Assembly: GCA_964035545.1 (NCBI GenBank)
Contig: OZ037771.1
Coordinates: 7,048,690-7,112,689, forward strand
From: Bugula neritina
Lineage: Eukaryota > Bryozoa > Gymnolaemata > Cheilostomatida > Bugulidae
DNA length: 64,000 nt
Reading direction: 5' to 3'
The notes under the pieces were generated by a model. It had not been told where the DNA came from, ran no database searches, and saw only the letters and a program-made list of their open reading frames with translations. A program made the position numbers and the translations under genes. Below, one piece after another: positions 49,191 to 63,922 of the stretch (the stretch's first letter is position 1; every line of letters starts with the position of its first letter).

Positions 49191-50597
49191 TTAGAGTTTT
49201 TTGAAGCAACTATCGTGGGAACTCCCTGAGATGTATTTCCTTGACTGGGAATTTTGCTTCAACAGTTTGCATTTTCCTAGAAAAAGAAGAAAAAACATTA
49301 TCTTTTACCAAAAATGATAAAATAAATACTCAGTTATTTACTATCTCTAAAAATTTTCCCATTATTGCTTAAACTTGCAAATAACAATAAACAGAAATTG
49401 TAGCATGCTTTTTACTGGCGCATGATGATTTTACCTGTTGACGAGTTGAAGCCAAAACTATCACACTCTATCATATTTGAGCAATAAATGGAGCAAATCT
49501 CTGAATTTCCAACCATCAAAGACGACAATTCCAAAAATGCTTTAGGACACTGATAGCCTTTTGCTGCGACACTGTAGCGACTGACCGTTTCAGCTAAACA
49601 AGAAAAACTCTGATTGCAGATTGGTCATTTTTAGTACACAACACTGACATTATATGGCAATCAAACAACTGGATAGTTTACTAATTTTCTACTAATGAAA
49701 TGTTTTTCAAGAAAAGATAGTTTGAAGGAGTGTCCAAGATATTATTTTGAAGTATTGCCAAAAATATCTAGTTGTATTATTGATTGAGGTGCATGACAGA
49801 AAGCTTTGTAGTAGTCATTTATTTATATGCTATGAATAATTATCAATTAAAGTAATAATTGAGTAATTTCAAATTATTTGATTTAGCTGGCACATTGATT
49901 TCTTAAACAGTTACAGAAATCTATAAAGAGCAGGTAGAATAGTATTTATTATTTTTGCATATTGTGTTTGATATACAATTAGGATATGCTTAATATAGCA
50001 TTTTGCGACTTACATTGGTTTTAATGTTGGAGAATAGAAAATTAAACATCTATTTTATATTGCATAGTAAATTAAAAATTTGAAGTATGTCAACATAATA
50101 GTCATGCTCCATAATATTTTAATCTTTTATCTAGAAATGTTGAACTCTCACTCACCAGGTCTTGGGTGATACAGGTCTCTGGATGTTGTGTGCGGTGCAT
50201 CGGTTGAACCTGTGTTACCGCCAGCTCTAGGAGTGTTAGTCAAAACATCACTAGAAGATGTGGAAGAATCGGAGGTTGTGCTAGTCACTTGTTGTGGAGT
50301 CTTAGAAGAATGCGGTTTTGAAATGGGTGCTGTGGTTGAAATGGTTGAAGTGGTTGAAGATGTTGAAGTGGTGGAAGTGGTGGAAGTAGTTGAAGTGGTG
50401 GAAGTGGTTGAAGGTGTTGAAATGGTTGAAGTGGATGAGGTGGTTGAGACGGTTGAAGTGGTTGAAGTGGTTGAAGTGGTTAAATTGGTTGAGGTGGTTC
50501 TATTCGTACTTGACCCTGGAATTAGAACACTGGCTGCATTAATTCTAGGACAATGAACAGCAATCAGTAGCAGTGACATCAGCTTGAAAAGTAGCAT
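49191..50597 (-). CDS. Secreted Thr/Ser-rich mucin-like protein with C-terminal PAN/apple-like domain
   Basis: CDS is complement of 49191-49276, 49435-49593 and 50156-50597: 687 nt, 228 aa, phases consistent. Residues 1-21 (MLLFKLMSLLLIAVHCPRINA) form a signal peptide. Residues about 30-140 are dominated by TSTT repeats, expected to be heavily O-glycosylated. The last two exons carry six cysteines in PAN/apple order: YQCPKAF, ICSIYCSNMIECDSFGFN, KCKLL, SCFKKL. PAN domains bind proteins or glycans. There is no membrane helix, so the product is probably secreted into mucus or matrix. An upstream-frame start at 50606 is not an ATG and was not used. Gene order is next to the LINE and the NHL gene on the same strand. 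Confidence 0.78.
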
Positions 50598-50739
50598 AGA
50601 ACACAATGCTTGATAATACTGAAGTTTATTTCAACAATGTTTTGCAAAACTGCTAATTTTAAATTGCTGCAATTACGCCCCAATAATCCTTAATATACAG
50701 ATCATAATCATACTGCAACAAGAAGTATAATATAGAGGT

Positions 50740-52945
50740 TAATTGATTGATTGATTGATTTATTACATATCACAAACATGACAACACGTTGCAAAATTCA
50801 GTGTAAATACTGGCTATAATAAGTAGGAATGAACAAAATAAGAGAAAAAATCAAAACTCTGTTGGATTATTTAAAATAAAAGCTCGTTTAAAGTATTTAC
50901 AAGATGTCGCAAGAAGCTATCTCTGCCCCATGCCCTTCTATATTTGATGGTTCGATATCTTCCAGAAGGGCATTGACTCAGAAAGTTATTGATGAAATGG
51001 TCATTGTCTGTTATATATTTGATGGCAAGTTCTTTAGTGAGTTTCTGAATGTGCAAATCAATGTTTAGATACTTAATTCCGAGTTTTGAGCAATCTTTGA
51101 GAATTCTTCGAATAGCCTTTTTATCACTGGCATAGATACAAGTAAAAATAGTACGTAGACAATAGGCGATGCGGGACATGATGAAACTTTTGAATAACAT
51201 ATTTGCTAGAGGTTTAGAGCTAAGATACGCAAAATTCTTCACAATATACATTCTTCTTGATGCTGTTGTTACTACTGATTGTACATGTTCATGAAATCTC
51301 AAATTCTGATCCACTAACACACCAAGATATCTCACTTTTTCAGACAATACAATGTTTGTTTCATTCAATACAAGAGTAGGGGTATGAGGTTTAGCACGTT
51401 GGGTTGAGAACATCATTTCTTGGGTCTTGCTAGGGTTTAATAATAGATTTAAATCATCACATTGCTTAGAAATTCTTTTAATCTCGTCAAAGTAAATATT
51501 TAGACCAGACTGTTTGCCAATGCAGCCAATAATGCAAGTGTCATCTGCATATTTAATTACGGTGATGTTGCTCTGGCTTGAGGTAATCCTATTAGTGTAA
51601 ATAGAAAACAATAGTGGAGATAAACAGCACCCTTGGGGAGTTCCTGTGTTAGTTATGATTGGTTTTGATGTTATGCCATCCACTACTGTGCGCTGTACTC
51701 TGTTTGTAAGAAAGCTGTAAATCCACTCAGTAACATTGGAGTCAAGATGAGTTAGTTGCGTAATGAGGTCTGGAATAGATATAGTATTGAATGCAGAAGA
51801 GAAGTCTAGAAAGAGACACCTTGCGTAATTGGATGCTTTCTTATCAATGAAACTTGTCACAGTTGTAGTTAGACATAACAGCGCATCTTGTGTAGAGCGA
51901 TTTGGACGATATGCGAACTGATATTTGTCCATAGGTGTATGAGTTATAATGTAGTGTTTGATGAGCCTTTCCAGCATTTTGCATATACAGCTTGTGAGAG
52001 CAATTGGACGATATTGTTTAAGTAGTTCAGGATTTTTGACTTTAGGAAGTGGCTTGATCATTGCAGATTTCCATGAATTTGGAGTTGTCTTAGATTGGAT
52101 GGAGAAAGTAAACAGTTTTGTAAAGACAGGTGCTAGTTGATAGCAGCAGATTTTTAAAACTTTTGGAATGAGACCATCAGGACCTGCACCTTTTCGTGAG
52201 TTTAGTCCCTTTAGCTGTTTGAGAACAGCGTCTTCTGATATTTCCAATGGAGGTGCACTGATAACGTTTCTAACAAAAACAGGCTGATGAGATATAGGCT
52301 TTTCATATCGGGTGAAGAAGGTATTTAGGTCATCAGGTGTAAATGGGTTAGCTTTAGCAGTAGTTGTCTTGCTGTGTGGTAGACCACTTATTTTTTTTAT
52401 ATTAGTCCATGCTTTGGCTGGTTGATTTACTAATTGTAGTTGAATTTTCTTGGAGTAATTAACTTTGCTGTTGGTTATAGATCTGGTGATGTCACGTTTG
52501 AGCTTATTATATAGTTTACGGTTTCCATCTTTGTGGGCTACTTGTTTTTGATAGATCATTTCTGTAATATGTTTAGTAATCCAAGGTTTCTGATTGGTAC
52601 ATGTTCTGAAGCTTTTCGTGGGTATGCAAATATCTGTGCAGAAGTTTATATAGTCTGTTACAATTTCAGTTTGTTGATGGATGTTATCATCATCAGAGAG
52701 CAGATTATTCCAGATAGTAATGTCAAATGCTGCTTTCAGCTTTTCACAGTTCTCTTCAGAATATATACGTCTGGTGACTCGAGTTGGTTTGTATTTAGAT
52801 AATGGTGTGTAGGTTGGTATGAGATGTGTTATAAAGTGATCTGACCCACCAAGCTTTGCATGTTGATGGCATTGTTTGAAGGCATCTTTGATTCTGATAT
52901 AGCATTTATCATAATGCATATCATGCACACCTAACCTAAAAACAT
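50740..52945 (-). mobile_element. 5'-truncated non-LTR retrotransposon (LINE)
   Basis: A 680-codon ORF stopping at 50871 is followed by a short 3' UTR and an (AATC)n tail at about 50741-50760, typical of CR1/L2/Jockey-type LINE ends. The 5' edge is near 52945, where the TIR element copy 2 begins; the apparent start is only the truncation point. Confidence 0.9.
50871..52919 (-). pseudogene. LINE ORF2 fragment: end of endonuclease plus reverse transcriptase
   Basis: The frame is intact but lacks most of the N-terminal apurinic-type endonuclease; only its last motif, GGSDHFITHL, remains. The reverse transcriptase follows with SRKGAGPDGLIPKVL, YRPIALTS, LDFSSAFNTI, GTPQGCCLSPLLFSIY, the catalytic KYADDTCIIG and LGVLVDQNLRF. 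The order and motifs fit the Jockey/CR1 group. No stop codons interrupt about 680 codons, which suggests a fairly recent insertion. The truncated copy should not be autonomous. Confidence 0.9.
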
Positions 52946-52972
52946 TTAAAGATGAGTTTTTTAACTAATAAA

Positions 52973-54101
52973 GCGCTGCATTTCCATGCAAGCGAATAAA
53001 TCGGTACAGATGTCCGTACGAATTACAGCGAAAGAAAACCACCTGTTCCTATGCAATTCGTACAAAGTTATTTTTTCTTTGAAATTGTGATGACTAAACG
53101 AAAATGATAATTAATATAGCCAACATTGAGGCAGTGTTCATGTGTAGTGGAAATGTATTATATATTGCATTAGAGTTGTCTTTTCATGCATCGAATCTTA
53201 TTTTTATTTTTATTTTTAAGGCACAAGTGTCGATTGTCGGGCTCCGGCATCGGACCAAAGTATCGGTGTCGGACTCCGACAATTGGACAGAATGAGAACA
53301 AAGAATTTTTCCTTGTATAAAGGAGGCGAGCTCGCATTGTAGAATCAGTCTACTACTGAAGCTCGCCGGATCAAGACTACCTTTATCAGCTATTTATTCT
53401 ACAATAAATATTAGTCTACTCGAAATCACTACCACACCTTGTTCTTCCTAAACTGGAGTTATGCTCCCCACTTGAACTGCATTCTACACACAAAACCACT
53501 ACACATGCACAATGGCATTTTTTAATTACCGCTTCTGTCCCCATTTTTTTATAGATTCAATTAATTAAATGCACAAACTTTGAGATAGTTTATTTTAAAT
53601 TAAAAAAGCATAAGTAAACTAATGAAAGCATAAAGTGTTTTGTGATCAATAAACTAAAGCTTAAGAGTTATTTAAATTTTCAAAATGAAAATAACTGCTA
53701 ACTTGTTTTTAGGTTAGGGATGCTTTAGTATACAAAAAAGTTTTATAAATTTAAGATGATTGGTAATTGTTTTAAATAATAGCATCTAAAATCAATAAAA
53801 TAACTTAAATTGTTATAAGCCTAAATATACTTTAACTTGTAACTTGCAACTTCGTAATTATTGTCTACATCACGTAACTATGTAACTAGCCGCCACAAAT
53901 GCTGATCTCTGCCTCCGACACAAAAGGTTTCATTTGATTTAACCGAAGGAACCATTTCCATCATCTGCATAATGCAAAGGAAATTTTTCATTGAAAGTCA
54001 TTCGATTGAATTTCTGGCTGCAGTTTTGCTTCGATGCAACTAGTTCAATATGGAGCGAATGAAAAAATCCATTCGCATAATTCAATAATGGAAACACAGT
54101 G
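52973..54101. mobile_element. TIR DNA element, copy 2, carrying a nested solo LTR
   Basis: Starts GCGCTGCATTTCCATGCAAG and ends ATAATGGAAACACAGTG, a mutated form of the copy 1 TIRs. The inside aligns with 1215-1950 across its length (for example GTAACTAGCCGCCACAAATG in both), except for a 361-bp insertion at 53143-53503. No transposase ORF. Confidence 0.85.
53143..53503 (+). mobile_element. Solo LTR (361 bp) with 4-bp target duplication
   Basis: Starts TGTAGTGG and ends CCACTACA (TG...CA with inverted ends). It is flanked on both sides by CATG (53139-53142 and 53504-53507). The empty paralogous site in copy 1 (GTTCATGCACAAC near 1378-1390) has a single CATG, which supports the insertion and its target duplication. 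Inside are a TATAAA box at 53316-53321 and AATAAA at 53403-53408, as expected for LTR promoter and polyadenylation signals on the plus strand. No internal retrotransposon genes are present. Confidence 0.85.
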
Positions 54102-54409
54102 AAGATCAAAATTTTAACTAATATGTCATTTTAGTTTTTTTTTGTCCCTAGTTATTAGTAATCATCTACAGTTGATAAGTAATAGTCTAATCAGTTAAAG
54201 ACTATTTTAGTTCATTGTTGATAGTCAATGTTTACCTTGTAATTGGTAATTGCGTGTTTTTTGTGTGTTGATCTAACCAAAAGATTTTTAATCAATAATT
54301 ATATTGGTATCTTTATTGCCTATATATTGCCCTTTATTGCACATATAGAAAATATATTGCATGAATATGATTTCAGAAGGGAGCTATTTACAACTGTTTA
54401 CAAAAGATC

Positions 54410-57400
54410 TCACTTACTTTTGGTTAGCCTTATCAATTTCCTTAGGTCGGTTGCATAGACATAGCTTTCATTTCCTGGAACTAATGTAACTGCGCTGGGT
54501 CTTTGAATGCCACTATACACAGCTGTTGAGTAGTCCTTTTTTGAAATCACTATTATCTTGTGAGCACTAAAATAAAGTCAGATTTAGAACACATTATACA
54601 AAATTATGAGAGTTGATTTTGTGAAAATCCGATAATTTAAATTAAACTCTCATTCTAGTGTCATATGTGACATGTTACGCTGTTGAATATCTGCCACTTG
54701 TCATAATAATGCAAAGCTTAGGGTCGACTCAATAGACATAGGCTGGAAGAATTTATACTTTTTAAAGGTGAATTTTAAGCTATGCATTTTCTTAGACTCA
54801 ATAGTTCAGTTGATTTAGAAATCAGACATAGCTATAAGCACTACTAATGCAATAACATTTGAAACAATTTTACTATAACCAACATGCATATGCTAAGCTG
54901 AATGTCATGAACTAGACAACTCTAACGCTTGACTCAGCTAGCATAATTTAACATGTGGCATCTGCTAAAGTTTGCCAAACAGAAAACATAACTCTATTTG
55001 TTTAAATATGACTACTTTTGAGTTTTACCGCATTGATAATGCAGCATATATTGAGTGAGTCATTGTTGCTATGAATAATCTACTTTGCCTGTTACTTATT
55101 GATTTATTTTTACCGAGCATTGTCTGGCACTAAAAGAAAATCTCCAATATCTGCTCCCCAAGAGTTTGAAAATACAGTTAGCCGTGTAGATCCTTGATCA
55201 CCATTGACTATATCCCTTTCAGCTTTATATACAAAAACAACAACAAAAAGTAGAGATCAAATGAGTATATCATATATGACTCTAACTTGCAGTCTGGCAA
55301 ACTAGGTTGATGAGCAGTTGAATAATGAACTGCATAATAGTATCAGATTTACTAAATTTTAAAACATAATAGTGTATTAGAACAGATATTTATGCGGGCA
55401 TGCATAATGCTTTTTTCTAAAGCTGCTTATAACATAGGAATGCTGTAGTATACATAAATGTGTATAACTTGCATGAAAAGCACTGAGTGACCTCCTAATT
55501 ATGTAAATATACTCATATTTATTCATTTTGTACTTGCTAGAATAATTTTACTTCACTCACATCAAAGTGTACAAATCAAAGCAGCAGTTTATGCAATGTA
55601 TCTAATATACATGCATACATTCTGGAATATTCCCATTATCCAGTAAATTTTCTATTTGTTGTAATGCTTTTATTTATGCTAAGAATTTTTTTAAATTTTT
55701 GTTCTTTAAAAACAGCTGCATAGATAATGCGGAGTACAATTTAATATCAATAATTGTCATAGAATAGATGTCTCTTTACCTAAAAATTTTTATTTAAGTA
55801 TAATCAGTGGACATATAACGCATTACATATGCATATTTTGCACTGAGTATCTGCTTTGTATTACAGTGTTGAAAAATAATTAACTATATACATATTTCAG
55901 ATAGAGTCTCACCATCTATCATTTAAGTGTGTATACATCAAATTTTTAAATTAGATCAAAATACATATAGAAACTACCAAAAAATACTTACAATCAACTT
56001 TTGGATAGCTGGCCTTCAAGTAAGATGTTGAGTAACTGACTTGAGAACCAAGGAGAGATTCCAGTGGAAAATAGTAAACCGAGTAAGAATTCAAGTCTCT
56101 CCGAACAATGGAAAAAAGCCCTTGCATATCGTGGTCCAGAAAAACCGACATTATCTAGAGATAGACATAAATTTAATGTTTCTTTAAATGTAACATTTTT
56201 TGTTGATAAGATTCTTATTTTTAACATAGCTCGCTTGAAAGTTCTAAAAATATGCGTTATTTGATACAACAAATATTATTGATTTTTAAATACAGATTTT
56301 AAATGAAATAATACCGAAAGAAAATTTTGAGAAAAACTATTTTTCCTTTTATTATGTTGTGTAACTACACTGCTCTAGCTAATAGTGTCGAAGCGATGCA
56401 TCATTTATCATAATATATTGTGTTTTGCTTGTAACTTATTCACATAAGCACTTATACATTTTGCTGATATCCTATAAAGAACTTCTTAGTATCTATTTAA
56501 AAATATATTTCCACCTATCACATGAAGTTAACAACGTAGCTATACACCTTTATGATGCTATGAAGTATATATAGGATGCAAAACATAACAATATAATAAT
56601 ATTTTACGAGCACTACACATGACAGCAGTGATATAGTATATGTAGACTTACTTTGTGAGATGTACTTGAAAGAAGGGTAGTAATTGTCTGGGTGATTGTA
56701 TCAATTAATCTAAGTTTGTCATCTGCTTGTCTGACAATCAGGTGAGTGGAGCTGATATTAGTAACATCTAAAGGGTTCAATACCCCACCACCAAAAAAAT
56801 CAAATGGTGTGTATGAACCATCAGAGGAACCCGATGTAATCAGAGTGGTAACCTCTGTGCTGCTGCTAGCTATTGCAATGATTCGAATAGCATTGTTGAC
56901 ATTATCGGCAACTGCTATCTGGCTACCAAATGGTGTGCAGCCTTTTGGTTGATTAAAAGCAGCCAGATTCCCAGAGTAATCAAGAAAACCTTAAAAGAAA
57001 ATGATTCATTTATGTTTGTTAAAAAGATAATATTATTGATTTAACAATTTTTATTCCAGTTGTAGTTGCTAAATATATGTGAATATAGCTATAACAAAAA
57101 TAAACTACCATGCAATCTATAATGATATAATCTAATAATTTATTCACTGTTTTTAGGAAGGTTTACTCACACGAAGCAGTAATAAATAAAGGCAGTAATG
57201 AAATAGACATAATGTATTTTTTGCATTATATTTTGTGAATGTAACTGGGCATACCTTGAAACGATCTTCCAGCAATATCTTCTACAGTTGCCTCACTGTG
57301 ATTGTTGCTCCAGTCAAATTTTAGAATAACATGATTTGCTGTCCCGTAGACAACATGTTCAGCAACAGGATCACTACAAAGACCTTGCAGCAAATAGTTT

Positions 57401-57504
57401 CCATTCCCCAGCTGATGTTGACCTTGGAATATGGTAGTTTCTATTTTATTGGCAGCCAAAGTGGTTACTGCCAACAAACCGATTGTTACAAAGATTACCA
57501 ACAT
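54410..57504 (-). CDS. Secreted NHL-like beta-propeller protein (complete, 5 exons)
   Basis: CDS is complement of 54410-54566, 55114-55222, 55992-56154, 56652-56989 and 57255-57504: 1017 nt, 338 aa, phases consistent. Residues 1-18 (MLVIFVTIGLLAVTTLAA) are a signal peptide. NHL-type blade motifs recur: HVVYGTANHVILKFDW, QIAVADNVNNAIRIIAI, HLIVRQADDKLRLIDT, FLLVPDNARAHKIIVIS, YVYATDLRKLIRLT. Such propellers bind proteins, RNA or ligands; a secreted one most likely acts outside the cell. The final TGA overlaps a good donor sequence (AAAA/gtaagtgag), so a longer isoform is conceivable. However, AATAAA signals on the minus strand near 54317-54340 support termination here. There is no transmembrane helix. 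Confidence 0.78.
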
Positions 57505-57727
57505 TATAGGCAGCCAATAAAACAGCTCAATGACTTTTTACAGCTTTGAATTCTGACATGTAAATGACTTAAAACCTGATAAAGTTACATATTAAATAAA
57601 GGAACGTGCTAATTCAAATCATCAATAATTAATAAAAGTCTGGACGAATGCATTAAGTTTATTGATAAGGAAAAAAAGTCTTTGTTATGTATGTGCAAGA
57701 TGTTAATATGTATTGAATGCATTATCA

Positions 57728-59970
<2,243 letters not shown>

Positions 59971-62460
59971 TTAATTATTAATTACAGGTTCCTTGAGTGC
60001 AGCGATCCGAGCTTGTTCAATTCTTTTCATTCGTTCCGATTTGTTTACCAGTGCCGTGATTCGTTTCCACATATCTATAGGATTTGAATCGTCATTTTTC
60101 AATTTTGCTGCATCATTAGTTTTTATTGTTTTTGATTTGGACGATCCTTGAGTTGAAAATTTTATAAAAGATCTAGACGCTGCCAAAGCCTCTGAAAGAC
60201 GAGCTGCCTCATAATAGACGCTTTCTGCGCTAGTTTTAACAGTTTCTAAATGCTCTCTGGATAGAATTGTTATCTTTATCTCAGAAGCACTTTGCTTTGA
60301 TAAAGGCTTTTCAAACAATCGTCTTTGTTCTTTAATTTTTTCTAAAATATCCTGTTTTTCTTTTATAATATTTAGAAAACTAGCACTAGCTTGTTGAGAG
60401 TCGTTTGTCTTTCTTGTGTACTTTTGATTTTTTTGATACTTGTTTACATAATGGACTGCAAATGCAGTGACTATAAGTACAACAACCAGTACGGTGGTTG
60501 GTACTAAAAAGTTTTTGAATAACAAGGAGTTTACAAACTGCACTTCGAAGCTAACAATGACAGTTTGAACAAATGTTTCTCCTAAAAGGGCGGCTCTACA
60601 GGTTATAAACAAGGGCTGCTCTGTTCTATTTTCTATATGTCTGCAACATAACATAATAAGATAATTAGAAAACACCTAAAAAGATTTAATGCCAATTAGG
60701 TTAATTTTCAGTGACACTCAACAGCTGCATTTTAAATGCAGTTTGAAACAATATTGTTGACATTAACCCACAGAGTTCAAAGTTTATAGAGCACATATTG
60801 TTACTGGTAAATAATTGTTTGTGGACTTTCAGATTATAAGCAATAAAATATTTTTACACTAAAATTGGCCTTTAGTGTTATGTAGCTATTATAAAATGTA
60901 TTCGCAAAAATTGTATTTATTGAAATTTTTTGCTAATAAATATGCTTGATGCTATCTATAAATTAAAAGAAGTATTAGACTTTGATAACTTTATATAACA
61001 ATTTAAAGTTTAAACATGTTTACTTAGTTTGGCTCTTAACTAAACGGTAAAATGTTCAAGTCACCCTGCATTATAAAAAATACTTTTGAAAGAACATGGA
61101 ATGCTGTGCTTAAACTAATTCGGCTGTTATTTGTAAGGTGAAACAAAATACTATAATAATTTATTTCTTAGCTACTGAATTTTTTATAACAATTTCAATT
61201 TAATGATATGCATTATATTGTTTTAAAATTAAAAAAATATGAGACAATAAAATTTAAATTTCTAGCTAGAATTTAGAATTTTAAACTTAAATTTATTAAT
61301 TTTAACTTTAACGTTGTTATTTTATGCTAGAAAAATTAGATTTAGCTGCCAGAAATTTTTTTGGCAGCTCATACACTTAATCAATCACTATTAGTTTTGC
61401 ATTTAAAATTATTATAGAAAGTTTTTCAAATTTTCAATCCTACAATAAACTTGAATTTTAAAATAGGACGATATTGAGTTTAATGTTGTAACTGACTATA
61501 GTTGAATGAATAAATAAATTAGGGATTAACTTACAGTGGTGTATATTCATCTCCTTTTCCTCCTTCCATGGTCTCACTTGGTACCCCAAACCATGCAAAA
61601 GAAAGTTCTCCTTTCCATTCAACATAATCAGAACATTTGAGAGTTTTAGCTCTGTTATTATTTCGCAAAATAATCTTAGGAGTTGCTTTGGTGTTTCGTT
61701 TAATGAAAGCAGTTTTTGAGAAGTTCCATCTTTTAGTTATAGTTTCTAGCTTAGTTATAGTTTCTAGCTGGTCTCCAGATTCAGCTTTACATAAGAGATG
61801 TGCCTGTTTGTGTGAATGATCAAACCTAAACTTTGGTAAAATAGCTGTGCTATTTCCAGAAGCTTGTAATATAATTTTACTTCCTAGTTTCAAAGATAGT
61901 GTCACTCTCCAAACATTGTTGGCATCATTCAAATTACAAACGAAAGAATAAACTAAATTGTATTGCAACGTTTCATTATCCAAATTTGGAGTTATATAAA
62001 GTTTAGGTAGAAGTTGTACTGAGCTGTAAATGTTTGATGTAAGTTGGTTTGAGAAAGTTTGATTGTTGACAGCCACGCTACATTTTAGGTCATGAGATTC
62101 ACTTTTATATTTATCAACTGAAAACCTCCAACGGATACACGTAGAGTTTATATACTTCAACACAGTGTCACTGCAGTTGAAACTTCCTGCCACCTGTTGG
62201 CATGTTTCAACTCTGTCATTACTTTCAAGTGTCACTTGCATGTCAATGCTTCTAAGTGACTGTGAATTGCTGAAAAAGACAACTTGACACTCGAACCATG
62301 ATGCCCATTTATCACTTACATTTTGCAAAGTAGTCTTAAGTGGCTCTATGCTTATTAGAAAGCTGTTGTACTGACCAACATTTTTGTTTATATGCTGCAG
62401 AGTTAAATCACTTTGAGTTGAGCTTGTCAAAGTCACAATCAGTATGAAAACGGACCACAT
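59971..62460 (-). CDS. Ig-like single-pass membrane receptor with helical cytoplasmic tail (complete, 2 exons)
   Basis: CDS is complement of 59971-60640 and 61535-62460: 1596 nt, 531 aa, joined in phase (CT/A). Residues 1-17 are a signal peptide. The ectodomain (18-350) has many N-glycosylation sites and cysteines in Ig-like spacing: WFECQVVF with CIRWRF and LKCSV; VYSFVCNL with HLLCKAE; TLKCSDYVEWKGELSFAWFG with FITCRAALLG. This suggests three Ig-like domains. A membrane helix is at about 353-375 (LVPTTVLVVVLIVTAFAV). The tail of about 155 residues is rich in K/E/S, with probable coiled coils (IIKEKQDILEKIKEQRRLFE). There are no ITAM, TIR, death or kinase motifs. A small in-frame duplication (LETITKLETITK) is present at about 236-247. 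Probably a recognition or adhesion receptor; orthology unknown. Confidence 0.78.
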
Positions 62461-62746
62461 ACTGAGAGCATCAATTTAGAAATTCATGTTTTAAGAATGC
62501 TACTAATTACACAACAATTCAAATGCTTTTCTTATTAATAAATAAAACTCAAACAAAATTTAAATTTTATGACTTCAGATTGTTTAGTTTTAAAAAATTT
62601 TGTATGCTCTTATTGTTGAAATATAAAATATTTTTAACAGATGGTTTGTTATTACAAATTGTTTTTCTGTCAAATAAAACATTGCAGTACTTGTATGCAG
62701 TTATGATTATCTAAAAGTTCCATGGCCAACCTAGGCTGACAAAAAC

Positions 62747-63922
62747 ATGGCAACTTTTAAACAATGGGTACTGTTAGGAACAACGTTGATATTGAGCTAC
62801 CAGGCTCATGTGGTAGAAAGTAGCATGTACGTCGATTATGGTGAGTACATAAGATATCATTATTTGAAGTTGCTTTATATTTATTATTATAGAACTTTAT
62901 CTCTTGCATGTGCTTAGAATGTAGCTGCATGTTTGGTTATTCATTAAGCTAAATGTTCCAATGAAATACTTTAAATAACTGTTTATTTAAGCTTTGAAAA
63001 CAATTTGAATTTTGGAAACAATAGAAAAAGTACTAATGTACATGTTCATTTTTATAATCTAAACAGTCACAATCGAATTTATTTACTTTACAGTTACATG
63101 CTCTACTGACGAAGATTGCAGAAATGAGAAGAACACAGAATGCATTGACTCTATATGTGACTGTGTGGAGGGAGCAATAAAGCTGAGTGACAACCAGTGT
63201 CTAGGTGACTTATACTATGTTGTGTGCATACTGCTGTAAAAGCCATGTTCTCACTAAAAGCAATCAGATAGTTTTTAGCTAAATTTTTGTAGCAATTCCT
63301 CAAATACTGAATAACAAACACCAAATAAATTAAAAGCTAGAATCATATGGTGTAGAAAATATTAGATGCGTATATTGTTTCACTTTTGTACTATATTACT
63401 ATATAAACTTTTGTACTTTGTTTTAGGTTGACAAAACATGTGTTTTTAAGAAACATTGCAACATATATAAATAAAGAATTCTTATAATCACCACAGCTAT
63501 AAATGAGAAATATTTTTTGTTATTACAATAAATTAGTTTGAGGTGTTTGAAAATGTTACCCAATCTCGTTAAATATTGTAAAGCATATGCAAACATGCAT
63601 CAATAATATACAATTGATTTTAACATCTAGTTTAAGAAATAATATTTAGTTCTGTTGCTAATTCTTTGTGTTAATTAGGTAGTGCATTATTTGCTAAGCT
63701 ACATTAAAATTATATCCTAATTAACTCATATAGCTAATTTTATTACCCAGAAGGGGAAGATATGCCTACAGCTAGAAAGGTGGGTAAAGCAGAGTCTGCG
63801 GAGAAAGTTAAAGTTGGAAAAGGAGAACTTCCTAGTGATGCGATACCTGACTGGGCCCTGTACGCCTCCATCTTCTTTGGATTTATTGGAATGATTTTAA
63901 TTGGTATAGCTATAGCAAAAAG
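62747..63922 (+). CDS. EB-module type I membrane protein (partial, 3' end beyond window)
   Basis: Exons are 62747-62840, 63094-63204 and 63751-63922, with phases 1 and 1 fitting; the last ends in AG before a donor (gtatgt), so coding continues past the window. Exon 1 gives a signal peptide (FKQWVLLGTTLILSYQAHVV). Exon 2 encodes one short Cys-rich module: VTCSTDEDCRNEKNTEC, IDSICDCVEG, NQCL. This is the pattern of EB or EGF-like modules found in invertebrate secreted and surface proteins. Exon 3 gives a charged stalk, then a membrane helix (about 107-125, ALYASIFFGFIGMILIGIA). It is head-to-head with the Ig-like gene, with starts about 290 bp apart, so the two may share a promoter region. Confidence 0.75.

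Noticed and set aside
50188-50556. Val/Glu-rich 122-residue ORF on the plus strand.
   Set aside because: It is the antisense shadow of the TST-rich mucin exon, which has the signal peptide and splice structure.
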